A DNA stretch of 64,000 nucleotides from Robertmurraya sp047302285 (GCF_047302285.1 NZ_CP154845.1:4092001-4156000), one strand, 5' to 3'; counted from the stretch's first letter, positions 16,099 to 24,061 are shown. The notes: generated by a model not told the origin, from the sequence alone. Program-made: numbers and translations.

Positions 16099-17313
16099 AT
16101 GGACGAACAGCTTATCGCAAAACGCAATCTGAAAATTATGTGGTTTGCCAACTTTTTTATTGCCGGGAGTATGACGATGGTGCTCCCATTTATCTCCCTT
16201 TATATTGATTCCTTCGGTGATTTCTCCGACAAATATGTTCAGCACTGGTCAGGGATAACCTTTGGTGTTACCTTTGTGACGGCATTTATTTTTTCACCTC
16301 TTTGGGGACGAATTGGGGATAAGTACGGACGAAGAAAACTCCTGATCTTTTCGGCCTTCGGAATGGCCTTTTCCATTTTGTTAATGGGATTTGTCAATAC
16401 CGTTTGGCAGCTATTTCTATTACGAATGTTCATGGGTGTTTTCGCTGGCTTTATCTCCATGTCTCAAGCTTTTATCTCCACCCAAACTCCAAAAGAAAAT
16501 GCCGGAAGGGTCCTAGGAACATTGCAAACAGGGGCGATTACAGGACAACTGATTGGACCTCTTTTAGGCGGTGTGCTTGCGGATACCTTTGGTTATTCCG
16601 CCACATTTAAATGGACTTCCATTGCTATTTTCATCTCAGCTGTGCTTGTCATTACCACAAAAGAATACAGGATGAAGGATGTTAAAGGAACGAAAACATC
16701 CTATACGACGAAAGAAGTTTTTAAACATATTAGTCGAAATCCACTGCTATTAAATGTACTCTTAATATCTACTTTGATTCAAATTGCGCATTTTAGCATT
16801 CAACCTATTCTTTCCTTGTATGTGAGTGAACTTCATGGGCCAGCCAATTTAGCCCTATTCTCTGGGCTTGCTTTTTCTGTGGCAGGTTTAGGGAATTTAA
16901 TGATGGCACGTCAATGGGGAAAAATGGCGGATCGCTACGGCTATATAAAAATTTTGATTGCCCTTTTATTCATTGCTGGTCTCGTTTATCTACCAGGAGC
17001 TTTTGTGACGAATATTTGGCAACTCATCGTCATTCGCTTTTTATTAGGTGTCGCTATTGGAGGGATTATTCCTGTGAGGGTAGCGTATATTCGTCAAGAA
17101 GCACCGATAGCGATGCAAGGAGAAGTATTAGGATATAACACGAGCCTCCGTTTTTTAGGCAATGTAATCGGTCCGGTTATGGGTGGATTTATCGCTGGGT
17201 ATTTTGGCATTTCATCGGTCTTCATCCTTACAAGCGTTCTACTTCTTTTAAGTGGATTCCTTTTATATGCTTCCATGCAGAAGAATCCGAAGTTAGTAAA
17301 GCATTCTGCCTAA
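16099..17313 (+). CDS. MFS transporter, DHA1-type multidrug efflux
   Basis: A 404-residue protein with twelve predicted membrane spans in two halves. The loop 2-3 motif A reads GRIGDKYGRRKLL, and a related GKMADRYGYIKIL repeats in the second half. The span-5 motif C-like stretch GALTGQLIGPLLGG (here TGAITGQLIGPLLGGVLAD) is typical of drug:proton antiporters. It starts at the ATG behind AGAAAGAAGTG, a moderate ribosome binding site. No regulator gene is adjacent. Drug specificity is unknown; sugar or metabolite efflux is also possible. Confidence 0.85.
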   Translation: MDEQLIAKRNLKIMWFANFFIAGSMTMVLPFISLYIDSFGDFSDKYVQHWSGITFGVTFVTAFIFSPLWGRIGDKYGRRKLLIFSAFGMAFSILLMGFVNTVWQLFLLRMFMGVFAGFISMSQAFISTQTPKENAGRVLGTLQTGAITGQLIGPLLGGVLADTFGYSATFKWTSIAIFISAVLVITTKEYRMKDVKGTKTSYTTKEVFKHISRNPLLLNVLLISTLIQIAHFSIQPILSLYVSELHGPANLALFSGLAFSVAGLGNLMMARQWGKMADRYGYIKILIALLFIAGLVYLPGAFVTNIWQLIVIRFLLGVAIGGIIPVRVAYIRQEAPIAMQGEVLGYNTSLRFLGNVIGPVMGGFIAGYFGISSVFILTSVLLLLSGFLLYASMQKNPKLVKHSA

Positions 17314-17349
17314 CTAGAAGATCGGGAACGCAGTTTCACAATAAACAAG

Positions 17350-17371
17350 GAGCTCGCCAAGTGGCGAGCTC
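17350..17371. terminator. bidirectional terminator between MFS gene and lipoprotein gene
   Basis: GAGCTCGCC and GGCGAGCTC form a perfect 9-bp stem with an AAGT loop, followed by TTATTTTATT on the plus strand. It lies between convergent genes. Confidence 0.85.
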
Positions 17372-17376
17372 TTATT

Positions 17377-17817
17377 TTATTGAATCTCAAATTTAGTAAG
17401 GATATTTTGTTCGTTTTCGTTTTGGTAGTAATGAATGATAACCGGTGTACCTGCTTCAATGGCTTGGAAATCAACGTCTGCCACACCTGGGTCAAGTGTT
17501 TGCAATGCAAGCACTTCAGACTCGGTTTGTACTTCAATGGAATGCGTATCCTGTACGCCCGTGAAAGTAGCTTCTTCTGTAATCACTTCTCGATCATTTT
17601 CCGTTGTTGCTTCATCTTCTGTTTCCGCTACCTCATTCGTTTCTGTTTCTTCACTTGCCTCATTCTCTTCTACAGCATCATTGTTTCCCTCAGACACTTC
17701 GCTTGTCCCATTTTCAGGATTGTCACCATTCGCTTGATCATCTGTATCCGCTGTTCCACAAGCTGTTATGACTAGTAAGGTAAGGGCAGTTAATAATGTC
17801 ATCAATAGTTTTTTCAT
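17377..17817 (-). CDS. acidic lipoprotein, hypothetical
   Basis: A 146-residue lipoprotein with lipobox ITAC and Cys20. Residues about 22-78 are a low-complexity stretch very rich in Glu, Asp, Asn, Thr and Ser. The C-terminal ~65 residues form a compact domain (ATFTGVQDTHSIEVQTESE, then GTPVIIHYYQNENEQNILTK) with a beta-rich, OB-like look. I start at the ATG at 17817, six bases after GAGGTG; an in-frame GTG nine bases upstream overlaps that site. No family recognised. The acidic linker would extend the domain away from the membrane. Confidence 0.75.
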   Translation of the reverse strand: MKKLLMTLLTALTLLVITACGTADTDDQANGDNPENGTSEVSEGNNDAVEENEASEETETNEVAETEDEATTENDREVITEEATFTGVQDTHSIEVQTESEVLALQTLDPGVADVDFQAIEAGTPVIIHYYQNENEQNILTKFEIQ

Positions 17818-17880
17818 TTTCTTCACCTCATCCTTTTAGACGTAATTGAATGTAGAAGGTTACATTCTTATTATCCTCGA

Positions 17881-17910
17881 AAAAAATCCGAGCATACAAA
17901 AAGCCCGGAT
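17881..17910 (-). terminator. rho-independent terminator of the amino acid ABC operon
   Basis: ATCCGGGC pairs with GCTCGGAT (one G-T) and leads into six T residues on the minus strand, just after the ATPase gene. Confidence 0.8.
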
Positions 17911-17925
17911 TTTACTATACCATTT

Positions 17926-18648
17926 TTATAATACTTTACTCAAAAATGCCTTTGTCCGTTCATGCTGAGGATTGTCAAACAACTCATGAGGAATATTTTC
18001 CTCGACGATATAACCGCCGTCCATGAATAAAACCCGGTCTCCTACCTCACGGGCGAAGCCCATCTCATGGGTAACAACAACCATTGTCATTCCTTCTTTG
18101 GCCAACTGTTTCATGACTTCTAATACTTCCCCGACCATTTCAGGGTCAAGTGCTGAAGTCGGCTCATCAAAAAGCATGATTTTCGGTTCCATCGCGAGTG
18201 CTCTAGCAATTGCCACACGTTGTTTTTGTCCGCCTGATAAGGAATCTGGAAAACTTTTCGCTTTTTCCTCAAGTCCTACTTTCCGCAATAACTCAAGGGC
18301 TTTTTCCTTCGCCTTACTTTCCTCTACCTTTTTGACCTTAATAGGTGAAAGCATAATATTTTCTAGTACTGTTTTATGAGGAAAAAGATTAAACTGTTGG
18401 AAAACCATGCCGACTTCCGCTCTGATTTTATTAATGTCGGTCGTCTTGGACGTCACGTCGACACCTTCAATGAAAACATGTCCATCTGTAATCGACTCTA
18501 ATAAATTGAGACAGCGTAGAAAAGTCGATTTTCCAGAACCTGAAGGTCCGATGACAACGACCACTTCCTGTTGCTTTACTCTTGCGTTGATATCCTTAAG
18601 AACTTCATTAGCACCAAACGATTTTTTTAATTTCTCTACTTTGATCAT
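17926..18648 (-). CDS. polar/basic amino acid ABC transporter ATP-binding protein
   Basis: A 240-residue ABC ATPase of the HisP/GlnQ/ArtP type. Walker A is GPSGSGKST, the Q-loop follows VFQQFNLFPH, the signature is LSGGQKQR, Walker B is IMLFDEPTSALDPE, and the H-loop is VVTHEMG. I start it at the ATG at 18648, which overlaps the permease stop (ATGA), rather than at an upstream in-frame codon that would add 32 residues translated from the permease gene. It powers uptake by the permease at 18645-19364 together with the binding protein at 19443-20246. It is last in the operon. Confidence 0.92.
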   Translation of the reverse strand: MIKVEKLKKSFGANEVLKDINARVKQQEVVVVIGPSGSGKSTFLRCLNLLESITDGHVFIEGVDVTSKTTDINKIRAEVGMVFQQFNLFPHKTVLENIMLSPIKVKKVEESKAKEKALELLRKVGLEEKAKSFPDSLSGGQKQRVAIARALAMEPKIMLFDEPTSALDPEMVGEVLEVMKQLAKEGMTMVVVTHEMGFAREVGDRVLFMDGGYIVEENIPHELFDNPQHERTKAFLSKVL

Positions 18649-19364
18649 TCTGTTGCTAACCTCTTTTCTAGACGACTTAATAAGAAGCTTAATGTTAACG
18701 TTAAGAAGAAGTAGATAACAGCAGCTGTTAAAAACGGCTCCCAAACTTTATAATATTGACCTTGGAATGCTTTACCCCAATACATCAATTCAGGAACTGC
18801 GATTAAAGCTGTAAGAGAAGATTCTTTTATAAGGACAATAAACTCATTTCCTAATGGTGGGATCATTCGTTTGAAGGCTTGCGGAAGGATGATATATCTC
18901 ATCGCCTGTATATGGTTCATTCCTAATGAACGAGCAGCCTCCATTTGTCCCCTATCAATTGACTGGATCCCCGCTCGGAAAATCTCGGCAATGTAAGCAG
19001 CTGCATTTAAGGATAAGGCTAATATTCCAGCAGCTATTCCATTTGTAGTCCCGAGTAAAGCAGGTATGACACCAAAATGGATCAGTAAAATTTGTACGTA
19101 GAAAGGAGTTCCTCGGAAAAAAGCGATGTAAAATTTAAAAGGGAAGCTTAGTAACTTATTATTGAGCATTTTTCCTAGGCCAATCAACAAACCTAAGATC
19201 GTTCCGATTAATATTCCTAATAGGGAAATTCCAATCGTATATAACGTCCCCCTAAGAAAATAGGGAGTATAATCCACAAGCCAATCGAACCTTAAACCAG
19301 TAAATTCTGTTAAGGATTGTGCAAATCCAAAAGAAATTGTAGATAACCAATTCAACATGTCCAT
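18645..19364 (-). CDS. amino acid ABC transporter permease (HisMQ/GlnP family)
   Basis: A 239-residue permease with about five membrane spans. The conserved EAA loop appears as GQMEAARSLGMNHIQAMRYIILPQAF, placed about 75 residues before the C-terminus, where it couples to the ATPase. The start ATG follows GAGGTGAGTTACAG. Only one permease gene is present, so a homodimer is expected. It overlaps the ATPase gene by 4 bp and is separated from the binding-protein gene by a terminator-like hairpin (19387-19426). Confidence 0.92.
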   Translation of the reverse strand: MDMLNWLSTISFGFAQSLTEFTGLRFDWLVDYTPYFLRGTLYTIGISLLGILIGTILGLLIGLGKMLNNKLLSFPFKFYIAFFRGTPFYVQILLIHFGVIPALLGTTNGIAAGILALSLNAAAYIAEIFRAGIQSIDRGQMEAARSLGMNHIQAMRYIILPQAFKRMIPPLGNEFIVLIKESSLTALIAVPELMYWGKAFQGQYYKVWEPFLTAAVIYFFLTLTLSFLLSRLEKRLATE

Positions 19365-19386
19365 CTGTAACTCACCTCATTCTCTC

Positions 19387-19426
19387 AAAAAAATTGCGTA
19401 ACACTATTCATAGAGTTACGCAATTT
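19387..19426 (-). terminator. intercistronic terminator between binding protein and permease genes
   Basis: AAATTGCGTAAC and GTTACGCAATTT form a perfect 12-bp stem followed on the minus strand by seven T residues. Placed inside an operon, it would reduce transcription of permease and ATPase relative to the binding protein, or protect the upstream mRNA end. Confidence 0.85.
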
Positions 19427-19442
19427 CCACTCGTTTGTGCCT

Positions 19443-20246
19443 CTATTGTTGTGCTTTCAGGTTGTCTACATCTGGTTCTGAGCCAAACCACTCTTCATAA
19501 ATTTCTGCATACTTTCCACTATCAAATACTTTGTTAATCGCTTCATTTAATTCAGAAACTAGTTCGCTATCCTTCGGGAACATTAAGCCATAATATTCTG
19601 CTGCAAAGGAAGGATCTTCGATAACAACGAGATTTTTTTCTGGGTTGTTCTTTGCATATTCTTCGATTACGGTGTTATCAGCGACAACAGCATCCGCTCC
19701 ACCAGCTTCAAGCTCCATAATCGCTAAGTTATTGTTTTCAAACTTTTTGATATCATTACTATTTTTTCCTAAAATCGCTTCAGCTGTTTCTTGTCCTGTT
19801 GTACCATTTTGAACAGCTACTACCTTACCTTCTAAATCAGCACCACTTTTAATATCGCTACCCTCTGGAACCAATATTTTGTTTGTTGATAAGAAGTATG
19901 GTACGGAGAAATCATACGTTTGTTTTCGATCATCATTGATCGTAATCGCCGAAATCGCTAAATCGGCTTCCTTCGATTCAATTTCAATAAATAGTGGGTC
20001 CCAACCAACATGCTCAGGCTGCACGACTTCATAGCCTGCTTCTTCTAAAACGGCACTAATAAAGTCTACATCAAATCCAACTACTTGATCTCCTTCTAAT
20101 GATTCAAAAGGAGCGTATGCAGCATCCGTTACTATACGGAGCTTTTTCTTTTCTTCGCCACCAGTTGTGTTGCTTGAACCACATGCGGCAAGTAGCATAA
20201 CAAGCCCCATGATCATGATTAAACCTAATCTCGTTACTTTCTTCAC
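19443..20246 (-). CDS. amino acid ABC transporter substrate-binding lipoprotein (ArtP/ArtJ-like)
   Basis: A 267-residue lipoprotein of binding-protein family 3 (SBP_bac_3). Lipobox LAAC with Cys22. Typical motifs are DAAYAPFESLEGDQVVGFDVDF near the N-terminus, SAITINDDRKQTYDFSVPYF, and QNGTTGQETAEAIL. Such proteins bind polar or basic amino acids outside the membrane and feed the permease and ATPase encoded next. Translation starts at a GTG behind AAGGGGGAAGATTT. A strong promoter and a possible CodY site lie upstream. By eye about two-thirds identical to the second binding protein at 21361-22167. Confidence 0.92.
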   Translation of the reverse strand: MKKVTRLGLIMIMGLVMLLAACGSSNTTGGEEKKKLRIVTDAAYAPFESLEGDQVVGFDVDFISAVLEEAGYEVVQPEHVGWDPLFIEIESKEADLAISAITINDDRKQTYDFSVPYFLSTNKILVPEGSDIKSGADLEGKVVAVQNGTTGQETAEAILGKNSNDIKKFENNNLAIMELEAGGADAVVADNTVIEEYAKNNPEKNLVVIEDPSFAAEYYGLMFPKDSELVSELNEAINKVFDSGKYAEIYEEWFGSEPDVDNLKAQQ

Positions 20247-20279
20247 AAATCTTCCCCCTTAAATAAATTTTAATTTGAA

Positions 20280-20294
20280 AATTTTCTTTAAATT
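20280..20294 (-). promoter_or_regulatory. candidate CodY box in the binding-protein leader
   Basis: The minus strand reads AATTTAAAGAAAATT, matching the CodY consensus AATTTTCWGAAAATT at 13 of 15 positions. It lies just downstream of the predicted start of transcription, where binding would repress. CodY control of amino acid importers is well known in Bacillus; occupancy here is inference. Confidence 0.4.
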
Positions 20295-20307
20295 CTGATA
20301 TAACAAT

Positions 20308-20336
20308 ATTATACTGAGTTGAGATCACGTTCGCAA
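20308..20336 (-). promoter_or_regulatory. sigma-A promoter of the amino acid ABC operon
   Basis: Minus strand TTGCGA (20331-20336), 17-bp spacer, TATAAT (20308-20313). The -10 hexamer is perfect. The predicted transcript starts about 55 bp before the GTG start of the binding protein. Confidence 0.75.
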
Positions 20337-20422
20337 CCTAAAATCTATTAATAAAGTCCTATACTAGAATAAAAACTATAAAAGTAAGTGGGAAGATTTA
20401 TGAATTTTTCCTTATGTGCCCC

Positions 20423-21232
20423 TTAACTCACCTTTAATGATTTTTTCTCAGATAGCTTACTATGATCATCTTTCTGAAGAGAAAACCAATAAAGCATTGC
20501 TACAAAAATTGAACCACCAACTAAATTCCCGAGAAATACGGGAATGAAATTCGATATAAAATCAAACCAAGTTAAATACCCTGCAAAAATAGCTGCTGGT
20601 ATGACAAACATATTGGCTACGACGTGTTGAAAACCAATCGCTACAAAAGTCATCGTTGGAAACCAAATGCCAAGTATTTTTCCGGATGGAGTATCTGAAC
20701 CATAGCAAAGCCAGACGGCTAATGCGACAAGCCAGTTGCAACCTATTCCTGAAATAAACGCTTGTACAAATGTTCCATCAAGTTTATGTTCAGCAATATA
20801 CACCATTTTTTCCAAATAAAGTCCCGATTCTGTTAGACCGACAATATGTCCAAAAAAGTAGGCAACAAACACTGCTCCTAGAAAGTTACTTAGCGTAATA
20901 ATGACTAAATTTTTCATGAGAGCTGTCGTCTTCACTTTTTTTGCATATGTTGCCAATGGTACGGCCATCATATTGCCTGTTAGCAATTCCCCACCGGCCA
21001 TTAATGTTAAGATAAGACCAATTGGAAATAAAGAGGCTCCTAGAATCGTAGATAATCCTTCTAACTCTCCCCCAAGTGGAGCTGTGACACGGATGTAAAG
21101 CAAATAGCCAAGAGCGATAAAAGCTCCAGCTTGAAATCCTAAAATGAGCGATTTCATTAAGGGATAATTTGCTTTTTTGACACCTTGTTTAATCGTAATT
21201 TCTGTAATTTCTTCCGGTTTATAATAAGCCAT
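20423..21232 (-). CDS. formate/nitrite transporter family channel (FocA/NirC, YwcJ-like)
   Basis: A 269-residue protein with six membrane spans typical of the FNT family. Visible family segments include AGAFIALGYLL, GGELLTGNMM, NFLGAVFVAYFFGH, SGIGCNWLVALAVWL and FQHVVANMF. FNT proteins form pentameric channels for small monovalent anions such as formate or nitrite, and in Bacillus YwcJ is the counterpart. I start at the ATG at 21232, 12 bases after GGAAGG; the longer frame has no support. It sits between two copies of an amino acid binding-protein gene but shows no functional link to them. Confidence 0.88.
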   Translation of the reverse strand: MAYYKPEEITEITIKQGVKKANYPLMKSLILGFQAGAFIALGYLLYIRVTAPLGGELEGLSTILGASLFPIGLILTLMAGGELLTGNMMAVPLATYAKKVKTTALMKNLVIITLSNFLGAVFVAYFFGHIVGLTESGLYLEKMVYIAEHKLDGTFVQAFISGIGCNWLVALAVWLCYGSDTPSGKILGIWFPTMTFVAIGFQHVVANMFVIPAAIFAGYLTWFDFISNFIPVFLGNLVGGSIFVAMLYWFSLQKDDHSKLSEKKSLKVS

Positions 21233-21277
21233 AAGGACACATTCCTTCCGCTTTTGGTATTTTATGTGAAAGAACAC

Positions 21278-21333
21278 ACATACTCAATTTTAACCCATTT
21301 TGCGTTCTATACCTGTGAACATTTTGAGTATGT
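21278..21333. other. 10-bp inverted repeat with long loop between binding protein 2 and FNT gene
   Basis: ACATACTCAA and TTGAGTATGT pair across a 36-nt loop. A T-run follows on the plus strand and an A-run on the other side. It could be a weak terminator after the 21361-22167 gene or part of the FNT leader. Evidence is limited to the pairing. Confidence 0.4.
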
Positions 21334-21360
21334 TTTTCACTGCGGAAGGAATAAATATCT

Positions 21361-22167
21361 TTATTGTCCTGCTTTCAAACCTTCTACATCTGGTTCTGCG
21401 CCAAACCATTCTTTATAAATTTCAGTATATTTTCCATTCTCTAGTACGGTATTCACAGCCTGATCAAAATCAGCCTTTAATTCACTATTTTTCGGGAATA
21501 ACAAACCATAGAACTCAGAATCAAAGTTTTCTTCATCAGCCACAACGACTAGCTTTTGATCCGCGTTATTTTTCACATAAGTCTCTACCACTGTATTATC
21601 AGCAATGACTGCATCTGCTCCACCATTTAAAAGCTCTAGAATAGCTAGATTATTATCTTCAAACTTTTTTATGTTTTTGCTGTTCACTCCAAGAAGTGCT
21701 TCTGCAGATTCCTGCCCAGTTGTTCCATTTTGAACAGCAACCACCTTGTCCAATAAATCTTCCGCACTTTGAATGTCACTGCCTTCTTTCACCAAAATCA
21801 TATTTGTTGATAGGTAGTATGGTACGGAAAAGTCATAACTTGCTTTTCTTTCATCTGTAATGGTAATAGCTGCAACAGCTAAATCAGCAATTTCATCTTC
21901 GATTTCAACAAACATCGCGTCCCAACCAGTATGTTCCACTTTCACTTCGTAACCAGCTTCATCTGCGACTGCATTTATAAAATCGATATCAAATCCGGTA
22001 ACTTTATCTCCTTCTAAATATTCCATTGGTGCATAGGCTGCGTTCGTCACTACTTTAAGTACCTTTTCTCCACCTTCTCCACTTGTTGTATTGCTCGTCC
22101 CACATCCAGAAAGGACAACTGCAATGGCCATAATCAGTAAAAAGCTAAGCTTTGATAGTTTCTTCAT
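21361..22167 (-). CDS. second amino acid ABC substrate-binding lipoprotein, stand-alone paralogue
   Basis: A 268-residue SBP_bac_3 lipoprotein, lipobox LSGC with Cys22, with the same motifs as its neighbour (TNAAYAPMEYLEGDKVTGFD, SAITITDERKASYDFSVPYY-type, QNGTTGQESAEALLG). No permease or ATPase gene follows; the next gene downstream is the FNT channel. It most likely delivers a related ligand to the permease at 18645-19364. Its start ATG follows AGGAGAATACACAAA. It has its own strong promoter (22226-22254) and an upstream palindrome. The pair looks like a tandem duplication later separated by the FNT gene. Confidence 0.9.
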   Translation of the reverse strand: MKKLSKLSFLLIMAIAVVLSGCGTSNTTSGEGGEKVLKVVTNAAYAPMEYLEGDKVTGFDIDFINAVADEAGYEVKVEHTGWDAMFVEIEDEIADLAVAAITITDERKASYDFSVPYYLSTNMILVKEGSDIQSAEDLLDKVVAVQNGTTGQESAEALLGVNSKNIKKFEDNNLAILELLNGGADAVIADNTVVETYVKNNADQKLVVVADEENFDSEFYGLLFPKNSELKADFDQAVNTVLENGKYTEIYKEWFGAEPDVEGLKAGQ

Positions 22168-22225
22168 TTTGTGTATTCTCCTTTTGTCTTACATTCTAGT
22201 AAGTCGTTCTCTTTGATATGTTTTA

Positions 22226-22254
22226 ATTATACTAACATATGATTATTTATGCAA
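22226..22254 (-). promoter_or_regulatory. sigma-A promoter of the second binding-protein gene
   Basis: Minus strand TTGCAT (22249-22254), 17-bp spacer, TATAAT (22226-22231). Spacing is ideal and the -10 is perfect. Confidence 0.8.
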
Positions 22255-22283
22255 TATATTTTTATAAAATATTATTTTCATAG

Positions 22284-22303
22284 CATTCATTTGCATATGA
22301 ATG
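22284..22303. promoter_or_regulatory. palindromic operator candidate upstream of the promoter
   Basis: CATTCAT and ATGAATG form a perfect 7-bp inverted repeat around TTGCAT. It lies 29 bp upstream of the -35 hexamer. The sequence resembles ArgR/AhrC operator half-sites (ATGAATA-like), which would suit a basic amino acid binding protein, but this is inference. Confidence 0.4.
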
Positions 22304-22307
22304 TATA

Positions 22308-22349
22308 AAAAATAAAAAAAGAAGCCTCAAGGATTTACCTTAACGCTTC
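22308..22349 (-). terminator. terminator overlapping the stop of the enolase-superfamily gene
   Basis: GAAGC-G-TTAAGG pairs with CCTTGA-G-GCTTC around TAAAT, followed by seven T residues on the minus strand. The stop codon at 22335 lies inside the hairpin. Confidence 0.75.
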
Positions 22350-23471
22350 TCTCTCAAATATTCTCTTCTCAACACGATATTCTTCTACTGCTGCCCAATC
22401 TATTTCATAGCCAATCCCAGGTGTGGTTGGAACCTGTATAACCCCCTGGTCCATCTTCACTTCAGGTACGACTATATCTTTTTTCCAATAGCGATTGGAT
22501 GGAGAGGTGTCACCTGGTAAAATAAATTGCTCTAAAGCAGTAATGGCGATATTATGTGCTCGTCCTATCCCAGCTTCTAGCATGCCTCCACACCATACAG
22601 GGACATTATGGGCTTTGCAATAATCATTGATTTTCTTTGCTTCTGTTAATCCGCCAACACGTCCGACTTTGACATTGATGATTTGACATGCCCCTAATTC
22701 AATGGCGAGTTTCGCATCATCAAGGGAATAGATGCTCTCATCTAAACAAATGGGTGTTTGCAATTCTTTTTGTAGCTTTGCATGCTCGACAATATCATCT
22801 TGGCCCAGTGGCTGTTCAATCATCAATAAATCGAGATCATCAAATTTCTGCAAATGGGCGATATCGTCTAATGTATAAGCTGAATTAGCATCAGCCATCA
22901 TGGGAAGGTTCGGAAATACACGTCTGACTTCCTTTAATACTTCTAAATCCTTACCAGGCTTAATCTTCAACTTGACTCGCTTATAGCCATCAAGGACATA
23001 TTGCTCGATTTTCAACAATAAATCTTTTATCGTTGGTTGAATTCCGACACTAATCCCAACATCAATCGCTTTTTTCGTTCCTCCCAAGCAGGTTGCAAGG
23101 GGGAGGTTTTGGTGCTTAGCATACAGATCCCATACAGCCCCCTCTAACGCAGCCTTTGCCATATTATTTCGTTTAATAATGGCAAATCGTTCTGATACTT
23201 CGTCAGGATGATGAATGGAACTTTGAAAAAGGAGCGGAATTAAGAAATCCGACATCATATGCTCAGTTGTTTTTACCGTTTCCTCTGTATACCACGGACT
23301 GGTGAAGGCAACTGACTCTCCGTAGCCCCGTCCCCCTTCTTCATCAATCATTTCTATAATAAAAAATTCTTTATCTTGCATGGTACCGAAGCTAGTAGCA
23401 AAAGGGTCATTCAGTCGCATCACCAAGCGGTGCAAAATAATTTGCTTGATATTTATTAATTTCGAGGACAA
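22335..23471 (-). CDS. MenC/N-succinylamino acid racemase family enzyme (enolase superfamily)
   Basis: A 378-residue enolase-superfamily protein of the o-succinylbenzoate synthase/N-acylamino acid racemase branch. The catalytic lysine pair is in KRVKLKIKPG, metal ligands are in MADANSAY (Asp), MIEQPLG (Glu) and CLDESI (Asp), and the second catalytic Lys is in INVKVGRVGGL. It starts with TTG, eight bases after AAGGAG. No menaquinone genes are adjacent, which favours a racemase role in amino acid salvage over menaquinone synthesis. Many members are promiscuous for both reactions, so I leave the symbol blank. Confidence 0.85.
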   Translation of the reverse strand: MSSKLINIKQIILHRLVMRLNDPFATSFGTMQDKEFFIIEMIDEEGGRGYGESVAFTSPWYTEETVKTTEHMMSDFLIPLLFQSSIHHPDEVSERFAIIKRNNMAKAALEGAVWDLYAKHQNLPLATCLGGTKKAIDVGISVGIQPTIKDLLLKIEQYVLDGYKRVKLKIKPGKDLEVLKEVRRVFPNLPMMADANSAYTLDDIAHLQKFDDLDLLMIEQPLGQDDIVEHAKLQKELQTPICLDESIYSLDDAKLAIELGACQIINVKVGRVGGLTEAKKINDYCKAHNVPVWCGGMLEAGIGRAHNIAITALEQFILPGDTSPSNRYWKKDIVVPEVKMDQGVIQVPTTPGIGYEIDWAAVEEYRVEKRIFEREALR

Positions 23472-23564
23472 TATCTTCGTCTCCTTGAATTTGCATATCT
23501 CTTTTTGCCTTTTCCCTAACTATTGGTTTCCCAATTTATTCATTTTCAAAGGGTATTCAACCGA

Positions 23565-23756
23565 TTATACGCCCATTTTTCTTCGAGTATTGCTCGGTTT
23601 TTTACTTTGTTGACTTTTCATTTTTTTCGTAGTAAGGTCCCCGTTCATTTTTCCTTTATTAGCGTTTGCCTGATTCTTTTTATTTTCCAGTTGTTGCTTC
23701 ATTGCCTCTTTCAAGCTAATTTTCTTCGGTGCTTCAGATTGATTTTTCTCAGTCAT
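23565..23756 (-). CDS. small basic hydrophilic protein, hypothetical (63 aa)
   Basis: A 63-residue protein rich in Lys, Gln and Asn (MTEKNQSEAPKKISLKEAMK at the start, ending NTRRKMGV). It starts with ATG behind AAAGGAG and lies 93 bp upstream of the racemase gene on the same strand, so cotranscription is plausible. No membrane span or motif is visible. The composition suggests a disordered or nucleic-acid-associated protein. Family not recognised. Confidence 0.65.
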   Translation of the reverse strand: MTEKNQSEAPKKISLKEAMKQQLENKKNQANANKGKMNGDLTTKKMKSQQSKKPSNTRRKMGV

Positions 23757-23935
23757 AAGTCATTGCTCCTTTTTAGTTAAGTTAGTTTTTGAATGGAATA
23801 TGGAATTTACTCAAGTATAATCCATTTATCGCTATTTGTGAAAAAACGACCACATTTTGTATCTTTCTTCTTCATTGCGTAGACTATTACACCTCACCAT
23901 GGGATAATATTCCATGATGAAAAGGAGGAAACTCC

Positions 23936-24061
23936 ATGAATCCAGCATTCAAGAAAATATATTGGCCATATAGCCAAAAATCTATCCATTGTATTACTAA
24001 TTGTTTCAATTCCAACAGTGCCGATAAAAGCTTAACTAAAATTTTAGTTGTGCTTTTATAG
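23936..24061 (+). CDS. possible 41-aa peptide, doubtful
   Basis: An open frame with a near-perfect AAAGGAGGAAACTCC-ATG start runs for 41 codons. Its end overlaps a strong hairpin (24026-24057), which is unusual. A different frame through the same DNA encodes a hydrophobic run (NLSIVLLIVSIPTVPIKA) that stops with TAA just before that hairpin. One reading is a small hydrophobic peptide gene carrying a frameshift near 23955-23970; another is chance. Low confidence. Confidence 0.3.
   Translation: MNPAFKKIYWPYSQKSIHCITNCFNSNSADKSLTKILVVLL
24026..24057 (+). terminator. loopless 16-bp hairpin terminator
   Basis: AAAAGCTTAACTAAAA and TTTTAGTTGTGCTTTT pair at 14 of 16 positions, with GCTTTTATAGG on the far side. 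Confidence 0.6.

Noticed and set aside
18649..18744. 32-residue N-terminal extension of the amino acid ABC ATPase
   Set aside because: This segment overlaps the permease coding sequence; the ATGA overlap at 18645-18648 gives the normal family start.
22335..23471. Naming the enolase-superfamily enzyme menC
   Set aside because: No menaquinone genes are linked, and racemase and synthase members cannot be told apart from the visible residues alone.
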